Below are positions 33,617 to 42,807 of a DNA stretch of 64,000 bases, in pieces. The notes under the pieces were generated by a model that was not told where the DNA came from, made no database searches, and saw only the letters and a program-made list of their open reading frames with translations. This DNA is from Pseudarthrobacter chlorophenolicus A6. GTDB lineage: Bacteria > Actinomycetota > Actinomycetes > Actinomycetales > Micrococcaceae. How positions within the stretch are numbered: position 1 is the stretch's first letter; every line of letters starts with the position of its first letter. The DNA is taken from NCBI RefSeq assembly GCF_000022025.1, contig NC_011886.1:62001-126000 (forward strand), written 5' to 3'. Position numbers and translations under genes: made by a program.

Positions 33617-34126
33617 ATGACAACGGAGTCAGTGACGACGAAACCCGGGAACGGAAACGCAACAAGGGTGGCCCCTTCCGTGCTGGCAGGAATCGGCGCC
33701 TTCGCGGCCGTCGGTGTCTACGTCCTGGTCAGCTCCATCAGCCTCGGGCTGTGGACGTCCCTCGGCCCGGGTCCGGGTCTCTTCCCCTTCGCCATGGGCG
33801 CCGTCCTCGCCGCCATGGCCCTCCTCTGGCTGCTTCAGGAACTCCGCAGCCCCAGTGAAACGGCAGCCGGCGTTGATCGCGGACTCGTAATCGCCGTCGT
33901 CGCCAGCCTGGTGATCCTCGCGGCCGTCATGGACCTGCTCGGGTTCCAGCTGAGCATGTTCGCCTTCCTGCTGTACCACCTGAAAATTCGCGGGCGCAGG
34001 ACCTGGGTGTCCTCGCTGATCATCGCGGTGGCCGGCAGCTTCGGCGCGTTCTACGCCTTCAACTACGGCCTGAACGTCGCCCTGCCCGTCTCCACCATTC
34101 CCTCCCTGAACGCGATCGGACACTGA
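33617..34126 (+). CDS. tctB: Tripartite tricarboxylate transporter small membrane subunit TctB, 169 aa
   Basis: Four transmembrane segments (GIGAFAAVGVYVLVSSISLG, GLFPFAMGAVLAAMALLWLL, VIAVVASLVILAAVMDLLG, a final helix near 140-160) as in TctB. The GPGPGLFPF loop is typical. ATG 33617 has AAAGGA upstream and is preferred to the ATG at 33602. It is followed after 2 nt by tctA and then tctC. Confidence 0.9.
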   Translation: MTTESVTTKPGNGNATRVAPSVLAGIGAFAAVGVYVLVSSISLGLWTSLGPGPGLFPFAMGAVLAAMALLWLLQELRSPSETAAGVDRGLVIAVVASLVILAAVMDLLGFQLSMFAFLLYHLKIRGRRTWVSSLIIAVAGSFGAFYAFNYGLNVALPVSTIPSLNAIGH

Positions 34127-34128
34127 CC

Positions 34129-35631
34129 GTGGATACCCTCAACGAACTCCTCAACGGCTTCGCGGCCGCCATGACCTGGCAGAACCTGCTGTTCGCCTTC
34201 CTCGGCTGCCTGCTGGGCACCATCATCGGCGTGCTGCCGGGCATCGGCCCCGTGGCCGGCGTCGCCCTGCTCATCCCGCTCACCCTGAACATGGACGCCA
34301 CCGGCGCCATCATCATGCTCTGCGCCATCTTCTACGGCACCGCCTACGGGGGAACCATCACCAGCGTGCTGCTGAATACCCCCGGCGAAGCAGCCTCCGC
34401 CATCACCACCATCGACGGCTACGCCATGACCAAGATCGGCAAGGCAGGCGCCGCCCTGACCATCGCCGCCGTCGGGTCCTTCGTGGGCGGCACCATCGCC
34501 ACCATCGGCCTGGTGGCCGCGGCCAAACCGCTGGGTGAACTCGGCCTGCTGGTGGGGCCGCCGGAATTCTTCGCCCTGATGGTGGTGGGCATCTCGCTCC
34601 TGGTGGCCCTCGCCGGAAAATCCATGGTCAAAGCCGTCATCTCCGGCGCCCTGGGCCTGCTGATCTCCATGGTGGGCATCGACCCCGTGGCAGGTGCGCC
34701 GCGCTTTACCTTCGGCATGGACCGGCTCCTGGACGGCGTCAGCTTCGTGGCAGTGATCGTGGGCGTCTTCGGCCTCTCCGAACTCCTGTCCTACCGCAAG
34801 GGCGACCAGCCTGCGGCGGTGCACGCACCCAACCTGCGCTCGCTGCTGCCCACCGGCAAGGAATGGCTCCGCAGCGCCCCGGCCATGGCCCGCGGCACAG
34901 GTATCGGTTTTGGCCTGGGCCTCATCCCGGGCATGACCGGCTCCGTCTCCTCGCTGCTGTCCTACGGCGCGGAAAAGAAGTTCTCCCGTAACCGGCACGA
35001 ACTCGGCAAGGGTGCCATTGAAGGTGTTGCAGGTCCGGAAACGGCCAACAACGCCCACGCCAACGCGGCCCTCATCCCGCTGTTCACCCTCGGCATCCCG
35101 GCCTCACCCACCATCGCTGTCCTGATGGGCGCGTTCCTGCAGCAGGGACTTACCCCGGGGCCCACCCTCTTCACGGAGAACTCCGAAATCGCCTGGGCCA
35201 TCATTGCCAGCCTCTTCATCGGCAACCTGATCCTGCTCCTGCTTAACGTCCCGCTGGTGGGGCTCTGGACCTCCATCCTCCGCGTCCCGTCGTCGATCCT
35301 TACCGCCCTGATCCTGCTGTTCATGGTGATTGGCGCCTACACCATCAACTTCAGCGTCTTCGATGTCTTCGTAATGATCGGCTTCGGCCTCCTGGGCCTG
35401 GCCCTCCGGCACCTGGACATCCCGCTGGCGCCCATGGTGCTCACGCTGGTCCTCGGCCCGCTGATGGAGCGGTCGCTGCGCGAGTCCCTCGAAATCTCCC
35501 AGGGTGACTTCAGCATCTTCACCAGCCGGCCCATCTCAGCGGTGCTGATCGGGCTCGGACTGCTGATCATCTTCAGCCCGCTGCTCAAGCTCCGCAAGCC
35601 CAAGGCCCTGAACGAAGACCCCGAAACCTAA
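34129..35631 (+). CDS. tctA: Tripartite tricarboxylate transporter large permease TctA, 500 aa
   Basis: Twelve-helix permease. It carries the family's two Gly/Pro-rich loops: IGVLPGIGPVAGVALLIPLT near residue 27 and GLIPGMTGSVSSLLSYGAEK near 264, plus GVAGPETANNAHANAALIPLFTLGIPASP. GTG start 2 nt after tctB, so translation is coupled. It imports carboxylates captured by TctC using the proton or sodium gradient. Confidence 0.94.
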   Translation: MDTLNELLNGFAAAMTWQNLLFAFLGCLLGTIIGVLPGIGPVAGVALLIPLTLNMDATGAIIMLCAIFYGTAYGGTITSVLLNTPGEAASAITTIDGYAMTKIGKAGAALTIAAVGSFVGGTIATIGLVAAAKPLGELGLLVGPPEFFALMVVGISLLVALAGKSMVKAVISGALGLLISMVGIDPVAGAPRFTFGMDRLLDGVSFVAVIVGVFGLSELLSYRKGDQPAAVHAPNLRSLLPTGKEWLRSAPAMARGTGIGFGLGLIPGMTGSVSSLLSYGAEKKFSRNRHELGKGAIEGVAGPETANNAHANAALIPLFTLGIPASPTIAVLMGAFLQQGLTPGPTLFTENSEIAWAIIASLFIGNLILLLLNVPLVGLWTSILRVPSSILTALILLFMVIGAYTINFSVFDVFVMIGFGLLGLALRHLDIPLAPMVLTLVLGPLMERSLRESLEISQGDFSIFTSRPISAVLIGLGLLIIFSPLLKLRKPKALNEDPET

Positions 35632-35682
35632 ACCCCGCATTCCCCCTTGCACCCGAATCCCCACCTTCAAAGGAGAAGAACC

Positions 35683-36684
35683 ATGAAGACCCGTATGCGC
35701 CTCGCCGCCGCCCTCGCCGCGGCATCCCTGATCGGACTCACCGGCTGCGGTGCCAACCCCGGAGCCACCGGAGCCGCCGGCGATTTCCCGAAGAAGGGCA
35801 AATCGATCGACATCATCGTCGCTTTCGGCTCCGGCGGCGCAGTGGACACTGCCGCCCGGCTCATCCAGCCGGTCCTCGAAAACGAACTCGGCACCAACGT
35901 GGAGGTCATTAACAAGCCCGGCGCCGGCGGCCAGATCGGCTACACCCAGCTCACCAGCGCCAAGCCGGACGGCTACACCATCGGCGCCACCGGATCGCCG
36001 TCGGTAGTGGTCTCGCCCCTGGATCCCTCCCGCGGCGCCAAGTACACCCGCGAAAGCTTCCAGCCGCTGGGCCGCCAAGTCATCGATCCCACCGTCATCG
36101 CCGTCCAGCCGGACAGCCCCTACAAGACCATCAAGGACCTGGTGGATGCCGCCAAGGCCAACCCGAAGTCCATGACCGCCAGCACCACCGGACTCCAGAC
36201 CGGCGAACACTTTGCCCTGGCGCAGCTGCAGGAAAACACGGGCGCGGAATTCGCTCCGGTCCACTTCTCGGAGGGTGCCTCGCAGGCCACCACTGCGTTC
36301 CTTGGCAAGCATGTGGACGTCCTCGTGGCCAACGTCAGCGACGTGAACGACCTCAGCAAGCAGGGCAAGGCCCGCGTCCTCGGCGTCATGTCCGCAGAGC
36401 GCGCACCCTCCCTGCCGGACATCCCCACGTTCAAGGAATCCGGCTACGACTTGACCGCTGGCACCGCCCGCGGCTACTCAGCACCCGCTGGCCTGCCTGA
36501 GGACGTTGCCACAAAGCTCGAAGCCGCCATCCAGAAAGCCATCGAGGACCCCGCCGTGGTGAAGAAGATGCAGGACCTGGGCCTGCAGACCAGCTACCTC
36601 AACGGTGCCGACTACAAGACGTTCTGGGCCGGCCAGGAAGAGGACTTCAAGGAAGTCCTGCCGCTGGTCCAGAAAAAAGACTGA
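35683..36684 (+). CDS. tctC: Tripartite tricarboxylate transporter substrate-binding protein TctC (Bug family), 333 aa
   Basis: Lipoprotein receptor with signal peptide and lipobox LTGC near residue 21. The mature protein has the Bug family blocks IDIIVAFGSGGAVDTAARL, VINKPGAGGQIG and SPYKTIKDLVDAAKANP. ATG 35683 with AAAGGAG upstream. It binds small carboxylates; the RraA-like aldolase that follows suggests a hydroxy-oxo-carboxylate or an aromatic breakdown product. Confidence 0.93.
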   Translation: MKTRMRLAAALAAASLIGLTGCGANPGATGAAGDFPKKGKSIDIIVAFGSGGAVDTAARLIQPVLENELGTNVEVINKPGAGGQIGYTQLTSAKPDGYTIGATGSPSVVVSPLDPSRGAKYTRESFQPLGRQVIDPTVIAVQPDSPYKTIKDLVDAAKANPKSMTASTTGLQTGEHFALAQLQENTGAEFAPVHFSEGASQATTAFLGKHVDVLVANVSDVNDLSKQGKARVLGVMSAERAPSLPDIPTFKESGYDLTAGTARGYSAPAGLPEDVATKLEAAIQKAIEDPAVVKKMQDLGLQTSYLNGADYKTFWAGQEEDFKEVLPLVQKKD

Positions 36685-36714
36685 CCCTGCCCGCCCTGAA
36701 CGGAAAGACCCATC

Positions 36715-37344
36715 ATGACAACTCCAGCCATTGACGCCACCAGCGCGGACTTTGCGCGCCCCGACCGGGACACCATCGAACGGCTTGCCAAGCTGCCCGC
36801 AGCCAACATCGGCGATGCCATGGACCGGCTTGGCGTAGCGGATTCGGCCATCCAGGCCGTCTGGCCGGGCGCAAAGCTTGCCGGGCCGGCGTTCACCGTG
36901 TGGACCCGCCCGGGCGACAACAAGGGCATCCATGCCGCCCTCCAGCAGGTCCGTCCCGGGGACGTCATTGTGGTGGCCGGAGGCGGCGACGAATCCCGCG
37001 CCCTCCTCGGCGAGCTGATCGGCGAGCGGGCCATCAACCTCGGCGTGGCCGGCTTCGTCCTGGACGGAGCAGCGCGCGACGCCGAGGCGCTGGGTGAGAT
37101 TGGCATGCCCGTCTTCGCCAGGGCTACTTCGCCTGCCGGTCCCTACAAGGACGGCCCGTTCAGGCTGGGAACCGCCGTCGCCTTCGGCGGCGTCCCGGTC
37201 CTCCCCGGCGACGTGATCGTGGGCGACTCGGACGGCGTGGTGGTGATCCCCCGGGAGCATGCCGCCGCCGTCGCCGAAGCTGCCGAAGCGGTCTTCGCAG
37301 ACGAAACCAACCGCCGCCAGGCGATCGTCGCAGCCCGGAACTGA
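36715..37344 (+). CDS. RraA-family protein, probable 4-hydroxy-4-methyl/carboxy-2-oxoglutarate aldolase-type enzyme, 209 aa
   Basis: RraA/HMG-aldolase fold, about 210 aa. GGGDESRALLGELIGE and GFVLDGAARDAEALGE hold the phosphate-loop and the Arg-Asp metal/substrate pair of the aldolases. PVLPGDVIVGDSDGVVVIP is also conserved. Family enzymes cleave 4-hydroxy-2-oxo acids to pyruvate and can decarboxylate oxaloacetate; RraA itself regulates RNase E. The operon context with carboxylate transporters favours the aldolase role. Confidence 0.85.
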   Translation: MTTPAIDATSADFARPDRDTIERLAKLPAANIGDAMDRLGVADSAIQAVWPGAKLAGPAFTVWTRPGDNKGIHAALQQVRPGDVIVVAGGGDESRALLGELIGERAINLGVAGFVLDGAARDAEALGEIGMPVFARATSPAGPYKDGPFRLGTAVAFGGVPVLPGDVIVGDSDGVVVIPREHAAAVAEAAEAVFADETNRRQAIVAARN

Positions 37345-37383
37345 ACCACCACCCGAACGCCACCAGAAAGAACAGAGCAACCC

Positions 37384-38163
37384 ATGACAGCGTGCACCGT
37401 CATCGGCCTCGGTGAAGCCGGAGCCACCTACGCTGCGGCACTGACCGCGGCCGGCCACAAGGTCACCGGCTTCGACCCGGTGGCCCCTACCACCCCGGCA
37501 GGTGTCACCCGGGCCGCAACAGCAGCCGAGGCATGCGCCGGAGCAGACATTGTGCTGGTTATGACCGGCGCCGCGGCCGCCCGCAGCGTGGCCGGGGAGT
37601 GCCTGCCGGTGCTCGACCCCGGCAGCGTCTACGCGGACTTCACGTCCTCGTCGCCGGGCGCCATGCAGGAGCTCGGGCAGCTGCCCTCCCAGGCCGCGTT
37701 CGCCGACGTCGCCATCCTTGGTCCCGTCTCAGCGCTGGGGGAGAAGACCCCGCTGATGGTGAGCGGTCCCGGCGCCCGGGCCGTTGCCGACCTGCTCGTC
37801 CCCTTGGGCGTGCAGGTGGAAATCGCGGACGGCGAGCCCGGGGCTGCGATGGCCCACAAGCTGCTGCGCAGCGTCCTCATGAAGGGCCTGGCCTCCGTGG
37901 TGGTGGAAGCCGTCACCGCCGGCAGGGCGGCCGGACTGGAGGACTGGATCCGCGGCCAGATCGCGGGGCAGCTGGCCGGTGACGGCCAGGCCGTCATCGA
38001 CCGGTTCCTTACCGGCAGCGCCAAGCACGCGGTCCGCCGGTCGAAGGAAATGCAGGACACCGCCAGCTACCTGTCTGACCTTGGCGTCCCCGCAGAGATG
38101 ACCACCGCCTCGGCCACCGCCCTGGCCCGCATGGCGCAGGCCACCGAACCGGCCTTGCGCTGA
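37384..38163 (+). CDS. NAD(P)-dependent oxidoreductase, 6-phosphogluconate-dehydrogenase-like with DUF1932, 259 aa
   Basis: Rossmann motif VIGLGEAGATYAAAL (about 5-19), then VLVMTGAAAARSV and YADFTSSSPGAMQ as in beta-hydroxyacid dehydrogenases. The catalytic-type Lys lies in AMAHKLLRSVLMKGLASV (about 160). The C-terminal half matches the DUF1932 helical domain. It would oxidise a 3-hydroxy acid. It follows the aldolase gene in the same operon. Confidence 0.85.
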   Translation: MTACTVIGLGEAGATYAAALTAAGHKVTGFDPVAPTTPAGVTRAATAAEACAGADIVLVMTGAAAARSVAGECLPVLDPGSVYADFTSSSPGAMQELGQLPSQAAFADVAILGPVSALGEKTPLMVSGPGARAVADLLVPLGVQVEIADGEPGAAMAHKLLRSVLMKGLASVVVEAVTAGRAAGLEDWIRGQIAGQLAGDGQAVIDRFLTGSAKHAVRRSKEMQDTASYLSDLGVPAEMTTASATALARMAQATEPALR

Positions 38164-38242
38164 CCGCGCAGTCAGGCACAATCAGGAACGGGTAACACGT
38201 GATTTCCACACCAACCGGCATCCGGCCATCAGGAGCAGCAGC

Positions 38243-39580
38243 ATGATCGGCATCTGGGCACTCGGCGCCTACCTTGCCGTCATCCTGCTCTGGACCACCG
38301 TGGTCAAGCGCAGCGTGGGGGAGGCCATGATCCTGGGCTTCCTGGCCGTACTGCCCTTCACCGGCGCCGCTGCCGCGGCCGTCGGCTGGGATGCCCTGTA
38401 CGACGCCATCACCGACGAGATTGTCTACGCCACCATGGCGTTCGTCTTCATGGGCTACCTGCTGGACAAGGCCGGCGTCCTGGACCGGCTGATCGACCTG
38501 CTGAACTCGCTGATCGGCGGGGTCAAGGGCGGTCCGGCATGGGTTTCCACGGTGGCCTCCGCGGGCCTCGGCGGTGTGGTGCACAACCAGGCCGCCATTG
38601 CCGCCACGGTGGGCTCGGTGACCATTCCCTGGATGGAAAAGTCCAAGCTGGACAAGCCGTCCGCGGCCACGCTGGTGGCGGGCAACGCCGGCATGGGCAT
38701 CACCTTCCCGTTCAGCGCCTCGATGTTCGTCCTGGTGGGTTCGGCTACGGTGGGGCCGCTGCTGGACATCAACGCACTGGTCCTGCCCCTGCTCTTCGGC
38801 GGCCTCTGGTGCTTCCTGCACCGCCTGGTGGTCACCTGGCTGCTGGTCCGCAAGAGCGGGATGACGCCGCTCGACGCCGCGCACCGGCTGAGTATTCGCT
38901 CGGCGTTCGGCCGCGGCTGGGCCACGCTGCTGCTGTTCGTGGTGGTGGCCATCCCGCTGGTGATCACCACGGGGGCGCTGGCCAAGGGCCTGTCCGACTG
39001 GACCGGTGGTGACGTCACCAAATCCGTCAGCGTCATCGTCTGGATCCCGGTGGTCCTGATCATCACTGGCCTCCTACTCGGCCGGAAAAACCTGCCGGGC
39101 AGCGGCAGGGGCTGGTGGAACCTCCTGCAGGAGTCGGCACCGCGGTTCGGCATCGTGGGCGTCACCGTGGTGTTCGCGTTCGCCGGGGCCAACGCGCTGG
39201 CCGCCACTGGGCTGCCCAAGCAGATGACCACCCTCCTGAACGGGATGAACCTGCCGCTGTGGCTGCTGGCCATCCTGATCGGCCTGATCATCATCGCGGT
39301 GGCGGCGCCGCTGTCCGCCACCGCCACAATGGCCGCCGTGGGAACGGTGGGTGTGGCATCGCTCGTCGCCGCCGGTGTCCCGGCCACCACCGCTGCCGTG
39401 GCCGTCCTGGTGTTCTCGTCCTGCGAAGCGGCCGTCCCGCCCGGCGGCGCCCCGCTGTACGTGGCCTGCGGCATCGCGGACGTTGACCCGCTCAGAACAT
39501 TTGCCCGCCTCCTGACCCATTACGCCCTGCCGCTGCTGGGCATCGGCGTCCTGATCATCCTCGGCATCCTGCCAATCTAG
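38243..39580 (+). CDS. TRAP-type large permease (DctM-like), 445 aa
   Basis: About 12 hydrophobic helices with family segments: FVFMGYLLDKAGVLDRLIDL, GGVVHNQAAIAATVGSVTIP, AGNAGMGITFPFSAS and SSCEAAVPPGGAPLYVACG. ATG with AGGAGCAG upstream. No substrate-binding DctP gene is present and no normal DctQ; an 84-aa two-helix protein follows. It may pair with that peptide, or work without a receptor. It shares an operon with a TctABC system, so the pathway would have two uptake routes, or one route plus an exporter. Confidence 0.8.
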   Translation: MIGIWALGAYLAVILLWTTVVKRSVGEAMILGFLAVLPFTGAAAAAVGWDALYDAITDEIVYATMAFVFMGYLLDKAGVLDRLIDLLNSLIGGVKGGPAWVSTVASAGLGGVVHNQAAIAATVGSVTIPWMEKSKLDKPSAATLVAGNAGMGITFPFSASMFVLVGSATVGPLLDINALVLPLLFGGLWCFLHRLVVTWLLVRKSGMTPLDAAHRLSIRSAFGRGWATLLLFVVVAIPLVITTGALAKGLSDWTGGDVTKSVSVIVWIPVVLIITGLLLGRKNLPGSGRGWWNLLQESAPRFGIVGVTVVFAFAGANALAATGLPKQMTTLLNGMNLPLWLLAILIGLIIIAVAAPLSATATMAAVGTVGVASLVAAGVPATTAAVAVLVFSSCEAAVPPGGAPLYVACGIADVDPLRTFARLLTHYALPLLGIGVLIILGILPI

Positions 39581-39590
39581 GGAAGTATTC

Positions 39591-39845
39591 ATGCACTCCT
39601 TCCGAAGGGCCATCGAAGTCCTCTTCGTCCTGACACTGGCGGTACTGCTGGCCGGCGGCATCCTCTTCGTACTTGGCCAAGCCGTTGCGCTGGTAGCGGG
39701 CCAGGGCCAATGGCTCACGCTGCTGAATGAGACCATCAAGACTCGTATCTGCATCGCCGCGTCCATCTGCGCCGTGGCAGGGTTCCTGCTGAGCTACAAG
39801 CGCCGGCAGCCGCAGGAACAGTTCCAAAGGGCGGACGCGCGATGA
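39591..39845 (+). CDS. Small two-helix membrane protein, possible reduced DctQ-like subunit, 84 aa
   Basis: Two hydrophobic segments (about 8-36 and 54-70) with a basic C-terminus (SYKRRQPQEQ). It starts 10 nt after the TRAP large permease and ends by ATGA overlap into the cyclase gene. Ordinary DctQ subunits have four helices and about 160-180 aa, so this would be a half-size partner. Assignment is by position only. Confidence 0.6.
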   Translation: MHSFRRAIEVLFVLTLAVLLAGGILFVLGQAVALVAGQGQWLTLLNETIKTRICIAASICAVAGFLLSYKRRQPQEQFQRADAR

Positions 39846-40825
39846 ATTCCCTTGACGGCATGTATCCGGACTTTGCCGGGCTCCTGCAACGCGAGGGCAG
39901 CCTTGCCGGGACCTCCTGGGGCCTCTTTCCGCGCCCAACCCGAGGAACGCCGTCGTTCATCACCCCCGAGTCTCTGCTTCATGCCCGGGAATGCATACGC
40001 AGCGGAACCGTCTTTGGCCTCGACTACCCGGCGGACGCCTTCGACCCCGGAATGTCCCTGAAGCGTGGGGCGCCCCGGCACACCATCTACTCCTCCCACC
40101 CGGCACATCGGGACGATTTCCTGGACGGCTACTACCTTCAGGGGTCCAGCCAGGTGGACGGCCTCCGGCACCGCCGGGCAGATGATGTGGGGTTCTACAA
40201 CGGCACCGCCGATGACCGCGTGGTGGAGGGAACCCCGGACCTGGGCATCCAGGAATGGGCTGACGAACCGATCGTTGGCCGTGCGGTGCTGGTGGACCTC
40301 GATGGCTACCGCACCGCCCGGGGCGCGCCGATCGACCACGCGGCAGGGGAGCCGCTGCGCCTCGATCTCATTAACGCGGCCCTTGAAGCGCAGTCCGCCA
40401 CCCTCCGCCCAGGCGACATCCTGCTGCTGCACACGGGATGGTGCGAATGGTTCCTGGACCTGCTGACGGCGGAAAAGCAGAAAGTGCGCGACAGCAGGAA
40501 GGCCACGGGAATCGCCCAGTCGCAGGACTTCGTGGCGTGGGCCTGGGACCACCGCCTGGCACTGCTCGCAGCGGACAACTTCGCCCTCGAATGCCTGCCC
40601 GCGGTCCCGGACAGCCCCTACCGTGACTCTGCGTTCAACGATCACGGCATGATGCACCAGCAACTCCTTGCCAAGCTGGGCATGCCCCTGGGTGAGCTGT
40701 GGCGCCTGGGCCCGCTTGCCCGGCACATGCGCAGCACCGGCCAGTGGGACGCGTTCATCAGCATCAAACCGCTGAACATCACCGGAGGAACGGGCTCGCC
40801 CGCCAACGCCACGGCCATCCTGTGA
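39842..40825 (+). CDS. Cyclase-family (kynurenine-formamidase-like) hydrolase, 327 aa
   Basis: Long-form cyclase family (PF04199). The metal motif HxGTHxDxPxH appears as QGSSQVDGLRH (about residues 99-109), a variant seen in the 320-330-aa subfamily, so the metal site is not the textbook one. DILLLHTGWCEWFLDLL and CLPAVPDSPYRDSAFNDHGM are conserved. It may hydrolyse a lactone or amide feeding the aldolase pathway. It ends the operon; a convergent exporter gene follows after 3 nt. Confidence 0.82.
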   Translation: MNSLDGMYPDFAGLLQREGSLAGTSWGLFPRPTRGTPSFITPESLLHARECIRSGTVFGLDYPADAFDPGMSLKRGAPRHTIYSSHPAHRDDFLDGYYLQGSSQVDGLRHRRADDVGFYNGTADDRVVEGTPDLGIQEWADEPIVGRAVLVDLDGYRTARGAPIDHAAGEPLRLDLINAALEAQSATLRPGDILLLHTGWCEWFLDLLTAEKQKVRDSRKATGIAQSQDFVAWAWDHRLALLAADNFALECLPAVPDSPYRDSAFNDHGMMHQQLLAKLGMPLGELWRLGPLARHMRSTGQWDAFISIKPLNITGGTGSPANATAIL

Positions 40826-40828
40826 GCT

Positions 40829-41779
40829 TCAGTTCCGCCGGGTGCTGACCAGCTGCCCGGTCCGACCGGGAATCCGGCCACGCCGTCCCGCGAGCCAGAT
40901 CGCCGTGGCATTCGCTGAGACAATCAGTGCGATACCCAGCCATTCGTGGAGCACCAGCACCTGGCCCAGCACCACAATTCCGGACAGTGCCGCCAGGATC
41001 GGGTTGATGCTCATGTACACCCCGAAAAAGCCGGCAGGAACGAAGCGGAGGGATATCAGGTCGGCAGCGTAGGGAACCACCGAGCACAGGATTCCGGCCG
41101 CGGCGGCGTACGCCAGGGATTGTCCGGTGAAGCGGCCGCTGGCGAGCAGGTGGATGGCCACCGGCACGTACAGCGCCAGCGAAACAAGGCTGGCGGCTGC
41201 CGGAGCCTGCAGGCCGGGGAGCCGCTGGCCCGCCACGCGGTTCAAGAGTATGTACGCCGCCCAGCCCGCCGCGCCGCCCAGGCCAATGACGATCCCGGCC
41301 AGGTCGCTCGCGGGCCCCGGCATCACGAGGACGTACACGCCCACGCCGGCGGCAATCCCGCACAGCAGGTCCCAGCGGCTCCGTGAGGACAGCAGCGCCA
41401 CCGCCAGCGGACCCAGGAATTCCAGCGTGACCGCCAGCCCCAGCCCAATCCTGTCGATGGCAACGTACAGGCAGATGTTCATCAGGGCCGTGGCCGCGCC
41501 CAGCAGGAGGACCGGCCACCACTGCCGCCACGTAAAGCGGTGGAACGGCGGCCGGGCCGCGGGGACCAGCACGGCCGCTGCCACGAGCTGGCGCACGGCC
41601 ACCACCCCTGCCGGTCCGATCACCGGGAAGGCATGGGCACCGATTCCGGCGCCGATCTGGTTGCTGAGCCCTGCACCGGTCATGGTCAGCAGGCCACGCA
41701 CTAACGACGACGGCGGCCCGCCAGGGGTGCCGGTCGCACCGCGGGTTTTCCCCTCGCCATGCAGCAAAGAAGCGTCCAT
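40829..41779 (-). CDS. EamA/RhtA-family efflux transporter, 316 aa
   Basis: Ten predicted helices in two EamA repeats; the conserved segments FLGPLAVALLSSRSRWD and RFVPAGFFGVYMSINPILAAL resemble RhtA-type exporters of threonine/homoserine. The start is uncertain: ATG 41779 is used, but an in-frame ATG at 41830 exists. Divergent from the LysR gene, which may regulate it. Confidence 0.83.
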   Translation of the reverse strand: MDASLLHGEGKTRGATGTPGGPPSSLVRGLLTMTGAGLSNQIGAGIGAHAFPVIGPAGVVAVRQLVAAAVLVPAARPPFHRFTWRQWWPVLLLGAATALMNICLYVAIDRIGLGLAVTLEFLGPLAVALLSSRSRWDLLCGIAAGVGVYVLVMPGPASDLAGIVIGLGGAAGWAAYILLNRVAGQRLPGLQAPAAASLVSLALYVPVAIHLLASGRFTGQSLAYAAAAGILCSVVPYAADLISLRFVPAGFFGVYMSINPILAALSGIVVLGQVLVLHEWLGIALIVSANATAIWLAGRRGRIPGRTGQLVSTRRN

Positions 41780-41848
41780 CCCCACAGTGTCCGGCCGCGC
41801 CCGGTGCCCTGAGAAATGCATGCGCCGCACCTTCTATACGATGAGCGT

Positions 41849-42706
41849 ATGAATGTTGAGCTGCGCTATCTCCGTGCTCTGGTCGCCGTCGTAGACGCCG
41901 AAACCTTCACGGACGCCGCCATCGAGCTGGGCACCTCCCAAGCAGCGGTCTCACGTTCCATTGCGGCGCTGGAACACGCCCTGGGGCTTCGCATCCTGCA
42001 GCGGACCACGCGCAGCGTCGCCCCCACACCGGTGGGTGAACGGATCATTGCCCATGCCCGCAGCGTCTTGGCCGAACTGGCCCTGCTGGAGCGGGAGGCC
42101 CGTGACCATGGCAGCGAACTGCGGGTGAGCTACGCCTGGTCCGCGCTGGGCCGCCGCACCATTGCGCTGCAGCGCCAGTGGGAGGAGGTCCACCCCGAGG
42201 TGTCCCTGGTGTGGGTCCAATCCAGCGCCCCGTCCGGCGGCCTCGCCGACGGCTCGGCCGATGTTGCCGTCCTGCGCCGTTCCATCGCCGATGCCCGGTT
42301 TAGCTCGACGCCGATCGGAACCGAGGCGCGGTACGCCGCGGTGGCCAGCGGCGATCCCCTCTCCCGCCGGCGGTTCCTGCGGATGGCCGACTTCGCAGAC
42401 CGGACCATCGCCGTCGACCGCCGCACCGGGACCACCAGCGAGGAGCTCTGGCCTGAGGGCTCCCGCCCCGCCGGGTTCCGGCTGGTCCAGGGCGTGGACG
42501 AGTGGCTGACGCTGATCTCCACGGGAAAGGCCCTGGGGATGTCGTCCGAGGCGACGGCCGCGCAGAATCCCCGGCCGGGAATTGCCTACCGGCCGGTGCG
42601 CGACGCCCCGCGGATCGACGTTTTCCTGGCGTCATGGCGGGACGATCCGTCCCCCGCGGTGGCTGATTTCATCCGCCTGGCGCGTGCGGCCTACGCCCTG
42701 GGATAA
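41849..42706 (+). CDS. LysR-family transcriptional regulator, 285 aa
   Basis: Starts MNVELRYLRALVAVVDAETF with helix-turn-helix to about residue 60 (ELGTSQAAVSRSIAALEHAL), then a LysR substrate-binding domain. ATACG-N5-CGTAT (41836-41850) overlaps the start codon and may be an autoregulatory site. No clear ribosome binding site precedes the ATG, so the message may be leaderless. Likely controls the divergent EamA exporter. Confidence 0.87.
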   Translation: MNVELRYLRALVAVVDAETFTDAAIELGTSQAAVSRSIAALEHALGLRILQRTTRSVAPTPVGERIIAHARSVLAELALLEREARDHGSELRVSYAWSALGRRTIALQRQWEEVHPEVSLVWVQSSAPSGGLADGSADVAVLRRSIADARFSSTPIGTEARYAAVASGDPLSRRRFLRMADFADRTIAVDRRTGTTSEELWPEGSRPAGFRLVQGVDEWLTLISTGKALGMSSEATAAQNPRPGIAYRPVRDAPRIDVFLASWRDDPSPAVADFIRLARAAYALG

Positions 42707-42716
42707 CGCTTGCCCA

Positions 42717-42745
42717 TTGACGTAATGAGGGTCACGTCCTAAGAT
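42717..42745 (+). promoter_or_regulatory. Promoter of the MHS transporter gene
   Basis: TTGACG (42717-42722), 17 nt, TAAGAT (42740-42745): one of the best promoter matches in the window. Confidence 0.7.
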
Positions 42746-42747
42746 TG

Positions 42748-42759
42748 TGAATCGATTCA
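42748..42759. promoter_or_regulatory. Perfect palindromic operator at the transcription start
   Basis: TGAATCGATTCA, a 12-bp perfect palindrome 2 nt after the -10 box, covering the expected start point. It is a repressor site by position. The regulator is not identified; it differs from the GntR site at 44401. Confidence 0.6.
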
Positions 42760-42807
42760 AAGCGCCGGCTTCCCGGTTCTTTGCCAATGGAGTCGAAGGA
42801 CAAGCAC

